In this document: positions 27,559 to 38,720 of the stretch, one piece after another | Layout: every line of letters begins with the position of its first letter | Numbering within the stretch: the stretch's first letter is position 1 | Source: Gp6-AA40 sp036407095 | Lineage (GTDB): Bacteria > Acidobacteriota > Vicinamibacteria > Vicinamibacterales > UBA2999 | Assembly (NCBI GenBank): GCA_036407095.1 | Contig: DASWZV010000058.1 | Coordinates: forward strand, 62,001-126,000 | Direction: 5' to 3' | Length of the DNA: 64,000 nt | Translations under genes and position numbers: made by a program | Notes under the pieces: generated by a model | What the model saw: the letters and a program-made list of their open reading frames with translations, nothing else | What the model was told of the DNA's origin: nothing | Database searches by the model: none

Positions 27559-27668
27559 ACGGGTCACGGGTGTGTCCCTTGCACAGGCCGAAATCTGCAT
27601 CGATGGCGTCCTAAAGAAGACGGGAAGATACGGGATCCCCCCGAGCCTGAGGCACTCGTTTTGCACCC

Positions 27669-27697
27669 TTGCGGCCGCGGGTTCTGCGGTGGACAAT
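27669..27697 (+). promoter_or_regulatory. Predicted promoter for the TonB-type gene
   Basis: TTGCGG (27669-27674), a 17-bp spacer and GACAAT (27692-27697) lie 32 nt before the ATG at 27730. The rest of the 170-bp gap 27559-27729 shows no gene. Confidence 0.4.
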
Positions 27698-27729
27698 AGA
27701 TCCACTCTGTATCGTCCGATTAACTGACC

Positions 27730-28605
27730 ATGGCGACGACGACCCAGCGCGGACAGCAACAACAGCCGGCACCCACGTCCTCGTCTCTCAGTCTCAGACC
27801 GGACGATCCCATTACGGTTCTCGGCGTTTTCGAGCAGCCCACGAACCGCGTCCGCAGCATGATGGGCGCGGGCCTGGTCATGCATCTCATCGTGATCGGG
27901 CTCCTCTTCCTGATCGCGGCGTTGCTGCCCAGACGCGCGTATGAGGCGATTCTCCCGGATCAACTGTCGGACAAGATCATCTGGCTTTCCGATCCGGGCC
28001 CCGGTGGCGGCGGAGGCGGCGGCAACAAGCTGCCCGACCCGCCGAAGAAGGCTGAGGTCAAAACTGAAAAACCGCAGAAGATTTCCGTACCCACCGAGCC
28101 CAAGCCGACGCCGGAGATCAAAAAAGAACCACCGCCCGTCCAGGCGTTGAACATTCCGGCCGTGCCGCTTGCCGCGGCACCCGTGACATCTCCAGGCGCG
28201 ATCGAATCGAAAACGGACTCGGCGTCGACCGGTTCAGGTACGGGGACCGGCGCAGGTCCCGGAACGGGTTCGGGCCTCGGGCCCGGCTTCGGGGGCGGCG
28301 TCGGGGGCGGTGCCTATCGCCCGGGCAATGGTGTGAACCTGCCGCAGCCGGTCAAAGAGGTCAAACCGCAGTACACCGCCGACGCAATGCGCGCGAAGGT
28401 GCAGGGCACCGTCCTTCTGGAATGCGTCGTCCTGCCCAGTGGCGAGGTCGGTTCCGTCGAGATCGTCCGGTCACTCGATTCCACCTTCGGCCTCGATCAG
28501 GAAGCGATCAAGGCCGCGAAGCAGTGGAGGTTCAAACCCGGTACCCGGTTCGGCGAACCGGTCGCGGTGCTCGTCACGATCGAGCTGACGTTTACTCTGA
28601 GATAA
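27730..28605 (+). CDS. TonB C-terminal-domain protein
   Basis: A 291-residue envelope protein. A cytoplasmic N-terminus of about 43 residues precedes one transmembrane helix (LVMHLIVIGLLFLIAALL), a Gly run, a Pro/Lys-rich periplasmic spacer (PPKKAEVKTEKPQKI), a long Gly/Ser/Thr linker, and a TonB C-terminal domain (VKPQYTADAMRAKVQGTVLL, then AAKQWRFKPGT). Canonical TonB transduces proton-motive energy to outer-membrane receptors; no exbB/exbD gene lies nearby, so the partner is unknown. The very long N-terminal part resembles the energy-transducer family seen in Acidobacteria. It is monocistronic, followed by a repeat block. Confidence 0.85.
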   Translation: MATTTQRGQQQQPAPTSSSLSLRPDDPITVLGVFEQPTNRVRSMMGAGLVMHLIVIGLLFLIAALLPRRAYEAILPDQLSDKIIWLSDPGPGGGGGGGNKLPDPPKKAEVKTEKPQKISVPTEPKPTPEIKKEPPPVQALNIPAVPLAAAPVTSPGAIESKTDSASTGSGTGTGAGPGTGSGLGPGFGGGVGGGAYRPGNGVNLPQPVKEVKPQYTADAMRAKVQGTVLLECVVLPSGEVGSVEIVRSLDSTFGLDQEAIKAAKQWRFKPGTRFGEPVAVLVTIELTFTLR

Positions 28606-28611
28606 AACTGG

Positions 28612-28768
28612 TCGGTGCGATCGAGCTGACGCGGTCGGTGCGATCCTGCTGACGGGGATTGGTGCGATCCCGAGTTCGATCGGTGCGATCGTGGGTTCGG
28701 TCGGTGCGCGGTCCGGCTGAAGCCGACTTCAAGATCGCACCGACAATCGGAAGGATCGCACCGACACA
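28612..28768. repeat. Imperfect GGTGCGATC repeats, direct then inverted
   Basis: TCGGTGCGATC-like units recur about every 21-23 bp at roughly 28612, 28635, 28657, 28679 and 28700, and GATCGCACCGA, their complement, follows at about 28732 and 28753. The array could fold into long hairpins. It fills the gap between the converging TonB and groEL genes. No coding frame is convincing here. Confidence 0.75.
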
Positions 28769-28774
28769 ATCTAC

Positions 28775-28803
28775 AAAAAGGCGGGCCTCCGAAGAAGCCC
28801 GCC
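28775..28803 (-). terminator. Rho-independent terminator of groEL
   Basis: Read on the minus strand: GGCGGGC, a 10-nt loop, GCCCGCC, then TTTTTG. It lies 35 nt after the groEL stop and is the clearest intrinsic terminator in the window. Confidence 0.8.
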
Positions 28804-28806
28804 CCA

Positions 28807-28829
28807 CCTTTGACGTTTGACCTTTGACT
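28807..28829. repeat. TTTGAC direct repeat, copy 1
   Basis: Four TTTGAC units with one-base separators. The same 22 bases recur at about 51016-51037 in front of pgpA. Confidence 0.7.
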
Positions 28830-28837
28830 TACTGAGG

Positions 28838-30472
<1,635 letters not shown>

Positions 30473-30514
30473 CTCCTAATCACTCCATCCGTCGCGCGGC
30501 CTTGAATCCGCGCG

Positions 30515-30574
30515 AAAAAACCGGCCGCGGAGTCGAACGACTCCGCCGCCTCTCGCGGGGTCTGCAGACCCCGC
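30515..30574 (-). promoter_or_regulatory. Two perfect hairpins between groES and groEL
   Basis: GCGGGGTCTGCAGACCCCGC (30555-30574) is a 20-bp perfect palindrome. GCGGAGTCG-AA-CGACTCCGC (30527-30546) follows on the transcript and, 6 nt later, six Ts (30520-30515). This may be a partial terminator or an RNA-processing site that sets the groES to groEL ratio. The first palindrome also belongs to the GTAGAGCGGGG repeat family. Confidence 0.5.
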
Positions 30575-30575
30575 T

Positions 30576-30869
30576 CTACTTGGCGGCGAGCACCGCGAGC
30601 ACTTCCTCTTCACGCATGATGAGGTAGTCCTCGCCGTCAATCTTGATCTCCTGGCCCGAATACTTGCCGAAAAGGATCGTGTCACCGTCCTGAACGTCGA
30701 GAGGCTGGCGCTTGCCGTCGTCCTTGACTTTGCCCTGGCCCACGGCAATGACCTTGCCCTGCTGCGGCTTCTCTTTGGCCGAGTCGGGGATGATGATCCC
30801 CCCGATCTTCTGCTCGCCTTCCTCGATGCGCTGAACGATGATGCGGTCGTGTAGCGGTCTGACTTTCAT
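30576..30869 (-). CDS. groS: Co-chaperonin GroES, 10 kDa
   Basis: A 97-residue heptameric lid of the GroEL chaperonin. The sequence is typical: KVRPLHDRIIVQR at the start, the mobile loop EGEQKIGGIIIPDSAKEKP at about 16-34, and GEDYLIMREEEVLAVL at the end. It is the first gene of the groESL operon with a leader of about 105 nt that starts inside the CIRCE-like operator. Confidence 0.98.
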   Translation of the reverse strand: MKVRPLHDRIIVQRIEEGEQKIGGIIIPDSAKEKPQQGKVIAVGQGKVKDDGKRQPLDVQDGDTILFGKYSGQEIKIDGEDYLIMREEEVLAVLAAK

Positions 30870-30955
30870 GTCTTCTCAACTCCAGAGTGTCTGGTAGTAG
30901 CGGGGCGGGGGCCCCTGGGTTTCCTTCGGGAATTCGCACGCCCAGGTCCTGAGTG

Positions 30956-30982
30956 CTGGCACTCATCCTGTGCAACTGCTAA
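30956..30982 (-). promoter_or_regulatory. CIRCE-like HrcA operator
   Basis: CTGGCACTC, nine bases, AACTGCTAA matches TTAGCACTC-N9-GAGTGCTAA at seven of nine positions in each half. It directly follows the groES -10 box, the usual CIRCE position. A second, overlapping palindrome GAGTGC-TG-GCACTC occupies 30951-30964. hrcA itself is not in the window. Confidence 0.6.
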
Positions 30983-31011
30983 TTGTAGAGGGACGGAAAA
31001 AATCGTGTCAA
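30982..31011 (-). promoter_or_regulatory. Housekeeping promoter of groES-groEL
   Basis: On the minus strand: TTGACA (31011-31006), an 18-bp spacer with six Ts, and TACAAT (30987-30982). The -35 overlaps the 3' end of the Fis-type gene upstream. Confidence 0.8.
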
Positions 31012-31226
31012 GAGGCCGAACGCCGCAGATGGTACTCGGCGATCTTGCGGCTCAGCGTGTTGCGGTGCATGCCGAGCTGGTCGGCCGCGGCGCAGAGATT
31101 GCCGCCGGCTTTGACCAGCACGTGTGAAATGAACTTCTTCTCGAACTCGCGAGCGGCGTCCTCGTAGCGTACACCGCGGCTGACCATCTCGTCGACGAGC
31201 CGGTCGAGCTGTTCCTTCAGCGCCAC
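31008..31226 (-). CDS. Small Fis-type helix-turn-helix protein
   Basis: A 72-residue DNA-binding protein made almost only of the Fis/NtrC C-terminal HTH (KAGGNLCAAADQLGMHRNTLSRKIAEY) after a short helical N-terminus (LKEQLDRLVDEMV). Such minimal proteins occur next to purine genes in several phyla; their targets are unknown. The GTG start overlaps the purC stop by 10 nt, so the two are coupled. Its 3' end overlaps the groES -35 box. Confidence 0.8.
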   Translation of the reverse strand: MALKEQLDRLVDEMVSRGVRYEDAAREFEKKFISHVLVKAGGNLCAAADQLGMHRNTLSRKIAEYHLRRSAS

Positions 31227-32125
31227 GAGTCCAGATCCTTTCCGGTCAGGCGTCTGAACGCGTCGAGGTACTTCTCACGCGTGCGCGCGACGACCGATTC
31301 CGGAAGTGCGGGCACCGGCGGCTGTTTGTTCCAGTGGATCTGTTCGAGGTAGTCGCGGACGTACTGTTTGTCGAAGCTTGGCTGCGCGCCGCCCGGCGAG
31401 TACTGGTCCTTCGGCCAGTACCTCGATGAGTCGGGCGTCATCACTTCATCGATCAGGATGATCTCGTGCTCAGCGGTGAGCCCGAACTCGAACTTCGTAT
31501 CGGCGAGGATGATGCCGCACGAGTCGGCGTGGCGAACACCATGATCGTAGAGCGCCAGGGTCAGCGCCTTCAGACGCTCGATGAGCGCCGGTCCCACGAG
31601 CCGCCCGGCGTCCGCTTCGCTGATGTTGATGTCGTGGCCGCTCTCGGCCTTGGTCGCCGGCGTGAAGATCGGCGAGGGGAGGCGATCGGATTCGCGAAGG
31701 CCCGGCGGCAGCGCGATCCCGCAGACGGTGCCGGTGGCCGTGTATTCCTTCCAGCCCGACCCCGACAGGTACCCGCGCGCGACACATTCGATCGGAACCG
31801 GCACCGTCTTGCGTACGAGCATCGAGCGCCCGGCGAGCATGTCCGCGTGCCGGTCGAGGCCCTGCGGATACGTCCGCGCGTCGACGCTGAGCACGTGATT
31901 GGGCACGATCGACCTGGTGCGCGCGAACCAGAACGCCGACAGCTGCGTGAGCACCTTGCCCTTATCGGGAATGCCTGATCCGAGCACGTAGTCGAACGCG
32001 GAAATGCGGTCGGTGGCGACCATCAGCAGCGAGTCGCCCAGATCGAAGATGTCCCGCACCTTGCCGTGTCGATGCGGAGCAAGACCGTTCAGCCGTGTGT
32101 CGATCAGGGGAGCTGCAAGCGGCAA
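31217..32125 (-). CDS. purC: Phosphoribosylaminoimidazole-succinocarboxamide synthase
   Basis: SAICAR synthetase of purine biosynthesis, joining CAIR and aspartate with ATP. The 302-residue protein has the long-type sequence: HRHGKVRDIFDLGDSLLMV near 19, ARGYLSGSGWKEY near 115, and DEVMTPDSSRYW with SFDKQYVRDYL in the C-terminal part. The start is probably TTG at 32125, preceded by AGGAA; no ATG or GTG gives a full N-terminus. It is the first gene of a two-gene unit with the Fis-type protein. Confidence 0.95.
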   Translation of the reverse strand: MPLAAPLIDTRLNGLAPHRHGKVRDIFDLGDSLLMVATDRISAFDYVLGSGIPDKGKVLTQLSAFWFARTRSIVPNHVLSVDARTYPQGLDRHADMLAGRSMLVRKTVPVPIECVARGYLSGSGWKEYTATGTVCGIALPPGLRESDRLPSPIFTPATKAESGHDINISEADAGRLVGPALIERLKALTLALYDHGVRHADSCGIILADTKFEFGLTAEHEIILIDEVMTPDSSRYWPKDQYSPGGAQPSFDKQYVRDYLEQIHWNKQPPVPALPESVVARTREKYLDAFRRLTGKDLDSWR

Positions 32126-32258
32126 CGTGGTTGTTCCTGCCTCTCGACCCTCGGGTGACCTCCGAGCAGGGCGCCGGTCAAGGAAGCCGCGATCTTACCG
32201 GTGTGACAACACGTCCGCAACCGTACGCAACAGCACCGGCCTTTGACCCAGAAGAGCC

Positions 32259-32267
32259 TGATATATT
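32259..32267 (+). promoter_or_regulatory. Extended -10 before the flippase-like gene
   Basis: TGATATATT (TGn plus TATATT at 32262-32267) stands 12 nt before the ATG at 32280. It implies a very short leader and argues against the GTG at 32268 as the start. Confidence 0.4.
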
Positions 32268-32279
32268 GTGGGCTCCCTC

Positions 32280-33359
32280 ATGCGACTACGCACCGCCATC
32301 GTTACGCTTCTCACCTTCGGGCTGCTCGCCTGGTTTCTGAAAAACGCCAACGTGGCTGATGTGTGGAGGCACGTGCGTCAGGCACGCGGCGATCTGCTCG
32401 TGTTGTCGTTCGGATTCGTGCTCGCGACGTACTGGGCCCGCGCGGTTCGGTGGCAGTACCTGCTGGAGCCGATCGGTCCCACGCGCTTCCGGACGGTGCT
32501 TCGGACGACGGTGCTCGGATTTGCCGCGCTGGCGGTTCTTCCTGCGCGCATCGGTGATGTCATTCGACCCTATCTGTTGTCGCGCAGGGAAGGCCTGCCG
32601 ACCTCGGCGACGTTTGCAACCGTCGTGATGGAACGTGTGCTCGATCTCATCGCCGTGCTCGCGCTGCTGGCGCTCTACGTCTGGGGCTTCTCAGGAGTTG
32701 GCGCCTTGCCGGCGGTTTTCTTGCGTCCCGTCGAAGTGTCGGCAGCGATCGCCTCCATCGTCGCGGTGGTACTCCTCGTGCTGATGTGGATTCTGGCGAC
32801 GCACCCCGAGCGAATCGGCGCGCTGGTCGGCATGGCCGCGCGCGTGCTGCCCGGGCGGCTGTCCCACCGGATCGAAGAAGTGGTTGCGGTGTTCAGCGGC
32901 GGGTTTGCCGCGGCGCGTGAGCCGCGCGCCATGGTGATGGCGATCCTCTGGTCGTTCGTCGTGTGGCTGGCGATTGCGGCAGAAGCGTGGGCCGTCACGA
33001 TCGCGTTCGGGATTGCGATGCCGTTCGAAGGGACGTTCCTGCTCCAGGCGCTCCTCGTGATCGGCGTCGCCGTTCCCACGCCAGGCGGGGTTGGGAGCTA
33101 TCACGCCGCGTATCAGTGGGGCGTGACGCATTTCTTCGGCGCGCAGAACGATCAGGCGGTCGCGGGCGCGATCGTCACTCACGGGATCTCGTTCGTGCCG
33201 ATCGTGGCGCTCGGGCTGCTGGTCATGGTGCAGGATGGCCTGAGCGTGGCGCGCCTGAAGAACCTGGCCGGCGCGGCACGAGAGGAGACGCCGGACGGGT
33301 CGTATGACGTGAACGAGCCGCCGCTGCCACGGGCATCAGGGACGTCGCACCTGCAATGA
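32280..33359 (+). CDS. Flippase-like membrane protein (LPG-synthase TM / UPF0104 family)
   Basis: A 359-residue polytopic inner-membrane protein with about eight hydrophobic helices. The family hallmark segments are present: ATYWARAVRWQYLLEPIG near 45-62, RIGDVIRPYLLSRREGLP near 90-107 and VPTPGGVGSYHAAYQWGV near 265. Family members include the membrane part of lysyl-phosphatidylglycerol synthase and AglD-like proteins that move or modify lipid-linked molecules; the substrate here is unknown. A short hydrophilic tail follows. The stop overlaps the nrdR start (ATGA). Confidence 0.83.
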   Translation: MRLRTAIVTLLTFGLLAWFLKNANVADVWRHVRQARGDLLVLSFGFVLATYWARAVRWQYLLEPIGPTRFRTVLRTTVLGFAALAVLPARIGDVIRPYLLSRREGLPTSATFATVVMERVLDLIAVLALLALYVWGFSGVGALPAVFLRPVEVSAAIASIVAVVLLVLMWILATHPERIGALVGMAARVLPGRLSHRIEEVVAVFSGGFAAAREPRAMVMAILWSFVVWLAIAAEAWAVTIAFGIAMPFEGTFLLQALLVIGVAVPTPGGVGSYHAAYQWGVTHFFGAQNDQAVAGAIVTHGISFVPIVALGLLVMVQDGLSVARLKNLAGAAREETPDGSYDVNEPPLPRASGTSHLQ

Positions 33360-33814
33360 AGTGCCCGTTCTGCGCACATCTCGGCGACAAGGTTGTCGAC
33401 TCGCGCGAGAGCAAGGAAGGCGAGGTCATCCGTCGACGGCGCGAGTGTCTCGGCTGCGGACGACGATTCACCAGCTACGAGCGGATCGACGAGATCCCGT
33501 ACATGGTGATCAAGAAGGACGGCACGCGCGAGCGATTCGAGCGACAGAAGCTCATCGCCGGCCTGTTGAAGGCGTGCGAGAAGCGGCCCGTCAGCATCGC
33601 CGCCATCGAGGGCGTGGCCGACAAGGTCGAAGCGACGCTGCAGGAGCGTCCCGAGAAGGAGATGGGCACGAACGAAGTCGGCGAGCTGGTGATGGACGAG
33701 CTCAAACGTCTCGACAAGGTCGCCTACGTGCGCTTTGCCTCCGTCTATCGTCACTTCCGCGACATCAGCGAGTTCATGAGCGAGTTGAAAGATTTGCTCA
33801 ACTCGAAGGAGTAG
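33356..33814 (+). CDS. nrdR: Transcriptional repressor NrdR
   Basis: A 152-residue nucleotide-sensing repressor of ribonucleotide reductase genes. The N-terminal zinc ribbon MKCPFCAHLGDKVVDSRE with CLGCGRRFTSYER is complete (four Cys), followed by the ATP-cone (VIKKDGTRERFERQKLIAGL). No nrd gene or NrdR box was seen in the window, so its targets lie elsewhere. It is coupled to the membrane-protein gene upstream, and its last codons carry the AAGGAG that should serve ntrY. Confidence 0.96.
   Translation: MKCPFCAHLGDKVVDSRESKEGEVIRRRRECLGCGRRFTSYERIDEIPYMVIKKDGTRERFERQKLIAGLLKACEKRPVSIAAIEGVADKVEATLQERPEKEMGTNEVGELVMDELKRLDKVAYVRFASVYRHFRDISEFMSELKDLLNSKE
33806..33811 (+). promoter_or_regulatory. 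Ribosome-binding site for ntrY
   Basis: AAGGAG at the very end of nrdR. In the ntrY frame the codon 7 nt downstream is GTC (33819); ACG follows at 33825. No ATG, GTG or TTG occurs in that frame until 34080. Confidence 0.5.
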
Positions 33815-33818
33815 GCCG

Positions 33819-36104
33819 GTCGCCACGCTTCGCAAGTCTCCAACGCCGGCCAAACCGGCGGCGCCGCCGCCGCGGCGAAGCTCTGCGCCGCAGGGACGCA
33901 AGCCGTTCCTCGACAACACGCCGCTGCTGCTGACCGGCATTCTCGCTCTCCTGCTGGCGCTCATCGGCCTGCTTGCGCTCGGCAGCCGATCGACGACGCT
34001 CGCGCCCGACTTTCTTGCCGACGTCGTCCTCTACGCGCTGTCGGCGACCAACCTCACGATTCTCGTCGCGCTGACGTTCGTGCTCGCCCGCAACATCATC
34101 AAACTGATCGTGGAACGTCGCCGCGCGCTCCCGTTTGCGCGTTTCCGTTTCACGCTCGTGACCGTGCTGCTCGCGATGACGTTGATTCCCACGGTGCTGG
34201 TGCTCCTGATCGGGAGCGAGCTGATTCGCAACAACGTCGATCGCTGGTTCAACGCCGATCTCAACGAGGTGCTGTCGTCGGCCAACGGCATCGCCGGCGA
34301 CTACTACGCACAGCAGCAGCGGCTCGTGACCGCGCAGGCGCAGCGCTTCGCGCGTGCGCTCGCCCGGATCGATCTGGCCTCGGCGAGCCCATCGGATGTC
34401 CGCGATCTGGTGGCGCCGGACGTGCTCCAGGAGCGCATCGATCTCGTCGAGGTGTATCGCGTCTCGAATCGAGGACTGCTTCAGGTCACACCGTTTGTCG
34501 ACGTCGCGGCGCCGTTGATTCCCCGACAGTACTCGCGCGCCTCGGCCGATCGTCTGGCTGAACGTACGGCATCGAGCGGCACGGAGAACCGCATCGTCGA
34601 GCAGGTGTCGGGCGGGGGCGACCTCATTCGCACCGCGATGCCGGTTCGCGTCACGCCGAACGGACCGGTCTCGGCGGTGGTGATTGCGAGCCGCTACCTG
34701 ACGGATCAGTTTGCGGAGCGGGCCCGCGGCATGACTGCGGCGTACGAGGCCTATCAGCAGCTGCGCGTCCTGAAACAGCCGATCGCAGGCGTCTATCTCT
34801 CGTTCTTCCTGATGCTCACGCTGATGATCCTCGTCGGCGCGACGTGGATGGGCCTCTATCTCGCCAAGCGCATCACGCGGCCGGTGCAGATGCTGGCACT
34901 GGCGGCTGACGAGATCGGCGCGGGCCGGCTCGATCACCGGGTCGAGGCGGAGACCGGCGACGAGTTCGGCTCGCTCGTCGACGCGTTCAACCGGATGGCC
35001 GGTGAAGTCTCGGCCAGTCGTCGACGTCTCGAACGATCAGCCGTGGAGCTCGAGCGCAAGCACCAGGACGTCGAAGGTCGGCGTCGATACGTCGAAACGA
35101 TTCTCGATCGGCTCGGGACCGGCGTGATCTCGATGGATGCAGGTGGCAGCGTTCGCACCTGGAATGCCGCCGCATCGCGCCTGCTCGGGGTCGATGCGCA
35201 CGTCCTCGGGCGGCCGGCGGTGGCGGTGTTCGGGTCGCAGGAGTTGAAGCCGCTCGCGGTCGCGATCGAGGACGCGTCCCGCAATCGCGTGGACCCGCGC
35301 CCGCAGGACGTGTCGATTACCCGGGAAGGGCGCGAAGTCCACCTGGCGGTGATGGCCACACAGCTTCGCCGCGACGATGGCGGCAGCGACGGCCTGGTGA
35401 TCGTGCTCGACGATGTCTCGCCGCTCGTGCGCGCGCAGCGCGTAGCGGCGTGGCGGGAAGTCGCGCGACGGCTGGCTCACGAAATCAAGAACCCGCTGAC
35501 GCCGATTCAGCTGTGCGCGGAGCGCCTGCGCCGGCACTTCTCGCAGGCTCCGCCGCCGATGCGGAGCCTGGTCGACGAGTGCACGACGACGATCGTCGGC
35601 GAGGTCGAATCGCTCAAAGGCCTGGTCGACGAGTTCTCGCAGTTCGCGCGCATGCCGGCGCCGCGCGCCGTGCCGACCCACCTCCATGCCCTGCTCGACG
35701 ACGTGCTCGCCCTGTATCAGGGCGTGTGTCCAGAGGTGGTGTTCCGCCGGCGCTTCGCGAGCGAACTGCCACAGGTGGCGCTCGACCCCGAGCAGATCCG
35801 GCGGGTCATCATCAATCTGATCGACAACGCGATCGAAGCGATGGATCGGCGGGGCACGCTCGATCTCGAGACCCATCACGATGCGGCGCGCAGAACCGTG
35901 CGCGTCGCGGTTGCCGACGATGGGCCCGGCATTCCCGCCGCAGGACGCGAGAAGCTCTTTCTGCCACACTATTCCACCAAGCAGCGCGGCAGCGGACTCG
36001 GCCTCGCGATCGTGCGCCGTATCGTCTCCGAGCACGGAGGCGGGATCGAAGTGACCGACAACCCGCCGCACGGTGCGCGCTTCGTGATCGAGTTGCCGTG
36101 TTGA
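33819..36104 (+). CDS. ntrY: Sensor histidine kinase, NtrY type
   Basis: A membrane kinase, 761 residues if begun at 33819. Order: a Pro/Arg-rich lead, two transmembrane helices (LLLTGILALLLALIGLLAL and a second near 70-90), a third near 118 (TLVTVLLAMTLIPTVLVLLI), an extracytoplasmic sensor region, a fourth helix near 325, HAMP, PAS (ETILDRLGTGVISMDAGGSV), HisKA with the phospho-acceptor in RRLAHEIKNPLTP, and HATPase with NLIDNAIEAMD and GSGLGLAIVRRIVSEHGG. The first 87 codons have no stop, encode NtrY-like helices and follow an AAGGAG, but begin at GTC; the first ordinary start is GTG 34080, which would remove two helices. The response regulator follows. Confidence 0.88.
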   Translation, partial: VATLRKSPTPAKPAAPPPRRSSAPQGRKPFLDNTPLLLTGILALLLALIGLLALGSRSTTLAPDFLADVVLYALSATNLTILVALTFVLARNIIKLIVERRRALPFARFRFTLVTVLLAMTLIPTVLVLLIGSELIRNNVDRWFNADLNEVLSSANGIAGDYYAQQQRLVTAQAQRFARALARIDLASASPSDVRDLVAPDVLQERIDLVEVYRVSNRGLLQVTPFVDVAAPLIPRQYSRASADRLAERTASSGTENRIVEQVSGGGDLIRTAMPVRVTPNGPVSAVVIASRYLTDQFAERARGMTAAYEAYQQLRVLKQPIAGVYLSFFLMLTLMILVGATWMGLYLAKRITRPVQMLALAADEIGAGRLDHRVEAETGDEFGSLVDAFNRMAGEVSASRRRLERSAVELERKHQDVEGRRRYVETILDRLGTGVISMDAGGSVRTWNAAASRLLGVDAHVLGRPAVAVFGSQELKPLAVAIEDASRNRVDPRPQDVSITREGREVHLAVMATQLRRDDGGSDGLVIVLDDVSPLVRAQRVAAWREVARRLAHEIKNPLTPIQLCAERLRRHFSQAPPPMRSLVDECTTTIVGEVESLKGLVDEFSQFARMPAPRAVPTHLHALLDDVLALYQGVCPEVVFRRRFASELPQVALDPEQIRRVIINLIDNAIEAMDRRGTLDLETHHDAARRTVRVAVADDGPGIPAAGREKLFLPHYSTKQRGSGLGLAIVRRIVSEHGGGIEVTDNPPHGARFVIELPC

Positions 36105-36181
36105 TCGATCCCATGACTCGGGCCGCCTGCCGCCGTCGCTGCTCTGCAGCTTCGGCGGGCCAGGGAAGGTGACCCCTACGT
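36105..36181. other. Gap between ntrY and ntrX with a GC-rich repeat relic
   Basis: The 77-bp gap ends in CTTCGGCGGGCC and CCCCTACG, resembling the GCCGCCGAAGGCGGCCCCTACG repeat near 20719. No promoter is evident, so ntrX is probably transcribed with ntrY. Confidence 0.35.
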
Positions 36182-37565
<1,384 letters not shown>

Positions 37566-37573
<8 letters not shown>

Positions 37574-38717
37574 CGAACGCGGCCAGGCCGCCGCTCGTCC
37601 GCGCCTGCGTGCCGACATCCCGACGCCGGCGCTCATCGTCGATGCCGCGGCGCTCGATCGCAACATTGCGCGCATGGCGCGATTCTTCGCCACCGGGGGG
37701 TGCCGGCTCCGCCCGCACTTCAAGGCGCACAAGACTCCCGAGATCGCGCGCCGCCAGCTCGCCGCGGGATCGTGCAGCGGGCTCACCTGTGCGACCGTCG
37801 ACGAAGCGGAGATCGTGGCGCCGTTCTGTGACGATGTTCTCATCGCCAACGAGATCGTCGGGACATCGAAATGGGCTCGAGTCGCCGCGATACGGCGGCG
37901 AACGACGGTCACGGTCGCCATCGATTCGGTCGAGGGTCTCCAGGGGCTTGCCTCCGCCGCGCGTGCCGAAGGCGTCCGCATCGGCGTGCTGATCGATCTC
38001 GACGTCGGGCAGGGGCGCTGCGGTGTCGCGCCCGGTGACGCGCTCCGACTGGCGCGACAGGCGGACGCGACCGGCGGCGTCGTGCTGCGCGGGGTCATGG
38101 GATACGAAGGTCACATACAGCCGATCCGCGATCGAGTCGAGCGTGAAGCTCGTGCACGGGAGGCGATGAGTGCGCTCGCCGCTGCAGCCGGGCAGGTGCG
38201 CCGGGCTGGACTCTCGTGCGACATCGTCTCCGCCGGCGGGACGGGCACCTACGACATCAGCGGCCGCGTCGACGGCATTACGGAGATCCAGGCCGGCTCA
38301 TATGCGTTGATGGACACCCACTACGCGGCAGTTCAGGTTCCGTTCGAGCAGGCGTTCTGGGTGCTCGGCACCGTGGTGAGTCGGCCATCGCCCGATCGGT
38401 GTGTGGCCGATTGCGGCCACAAGGCGATGACCAAGGATCATGGGCTCCCGTCGGTGCACGGCATCGACGGCGCCAGGGTGACGGCGCTCAACGATGAGCA
38501 CGCCACGATTGCGCTGCCACCTGCAGCGTCGATCGCCGTGGGCGATCTCGTACAGCTCGTGCCCTCGCACACCGATCCCACCGTCAATCTCCACGATGTG
38601 GTCTACGTCGTCGACGGTGAGCACGTGATCGATGTCTGGCCGATCGAGCGAGGCTATGCCGAACAGCGCGCCGCCCGCGCCGGCGCGAGGCAGCCCGCGT
38701 CACAGCCGGCGCGGTGA
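37566..38717 (+). CDS. PLP-dependent D-threonine aldolase / DSD1-family enzyme
   Basis: A 383-residue fold-III PLP enzyme of the alanine-racemase-like N-terminal and D-serine-dehydratase-like C-terminal type. The PLP lysine is expected in RPHFKAHKTP (Lys53). In the C-terminal domain the metal site reads PSHTDPTVNLHD near 335; a His-X-Asp here is the D-threonine aldolase form, whereas D-serine dehydratases have His-X-Cys. It probably cleaves D-threonine or other D-3-hydroxy amino acids to glycine and an aldehyde. The GTG start overlaps the ntrX stop by 8 nt, so it is coupled to the regulator. Confidence 0.83.
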
Positions 38718-38720
38718 TGC

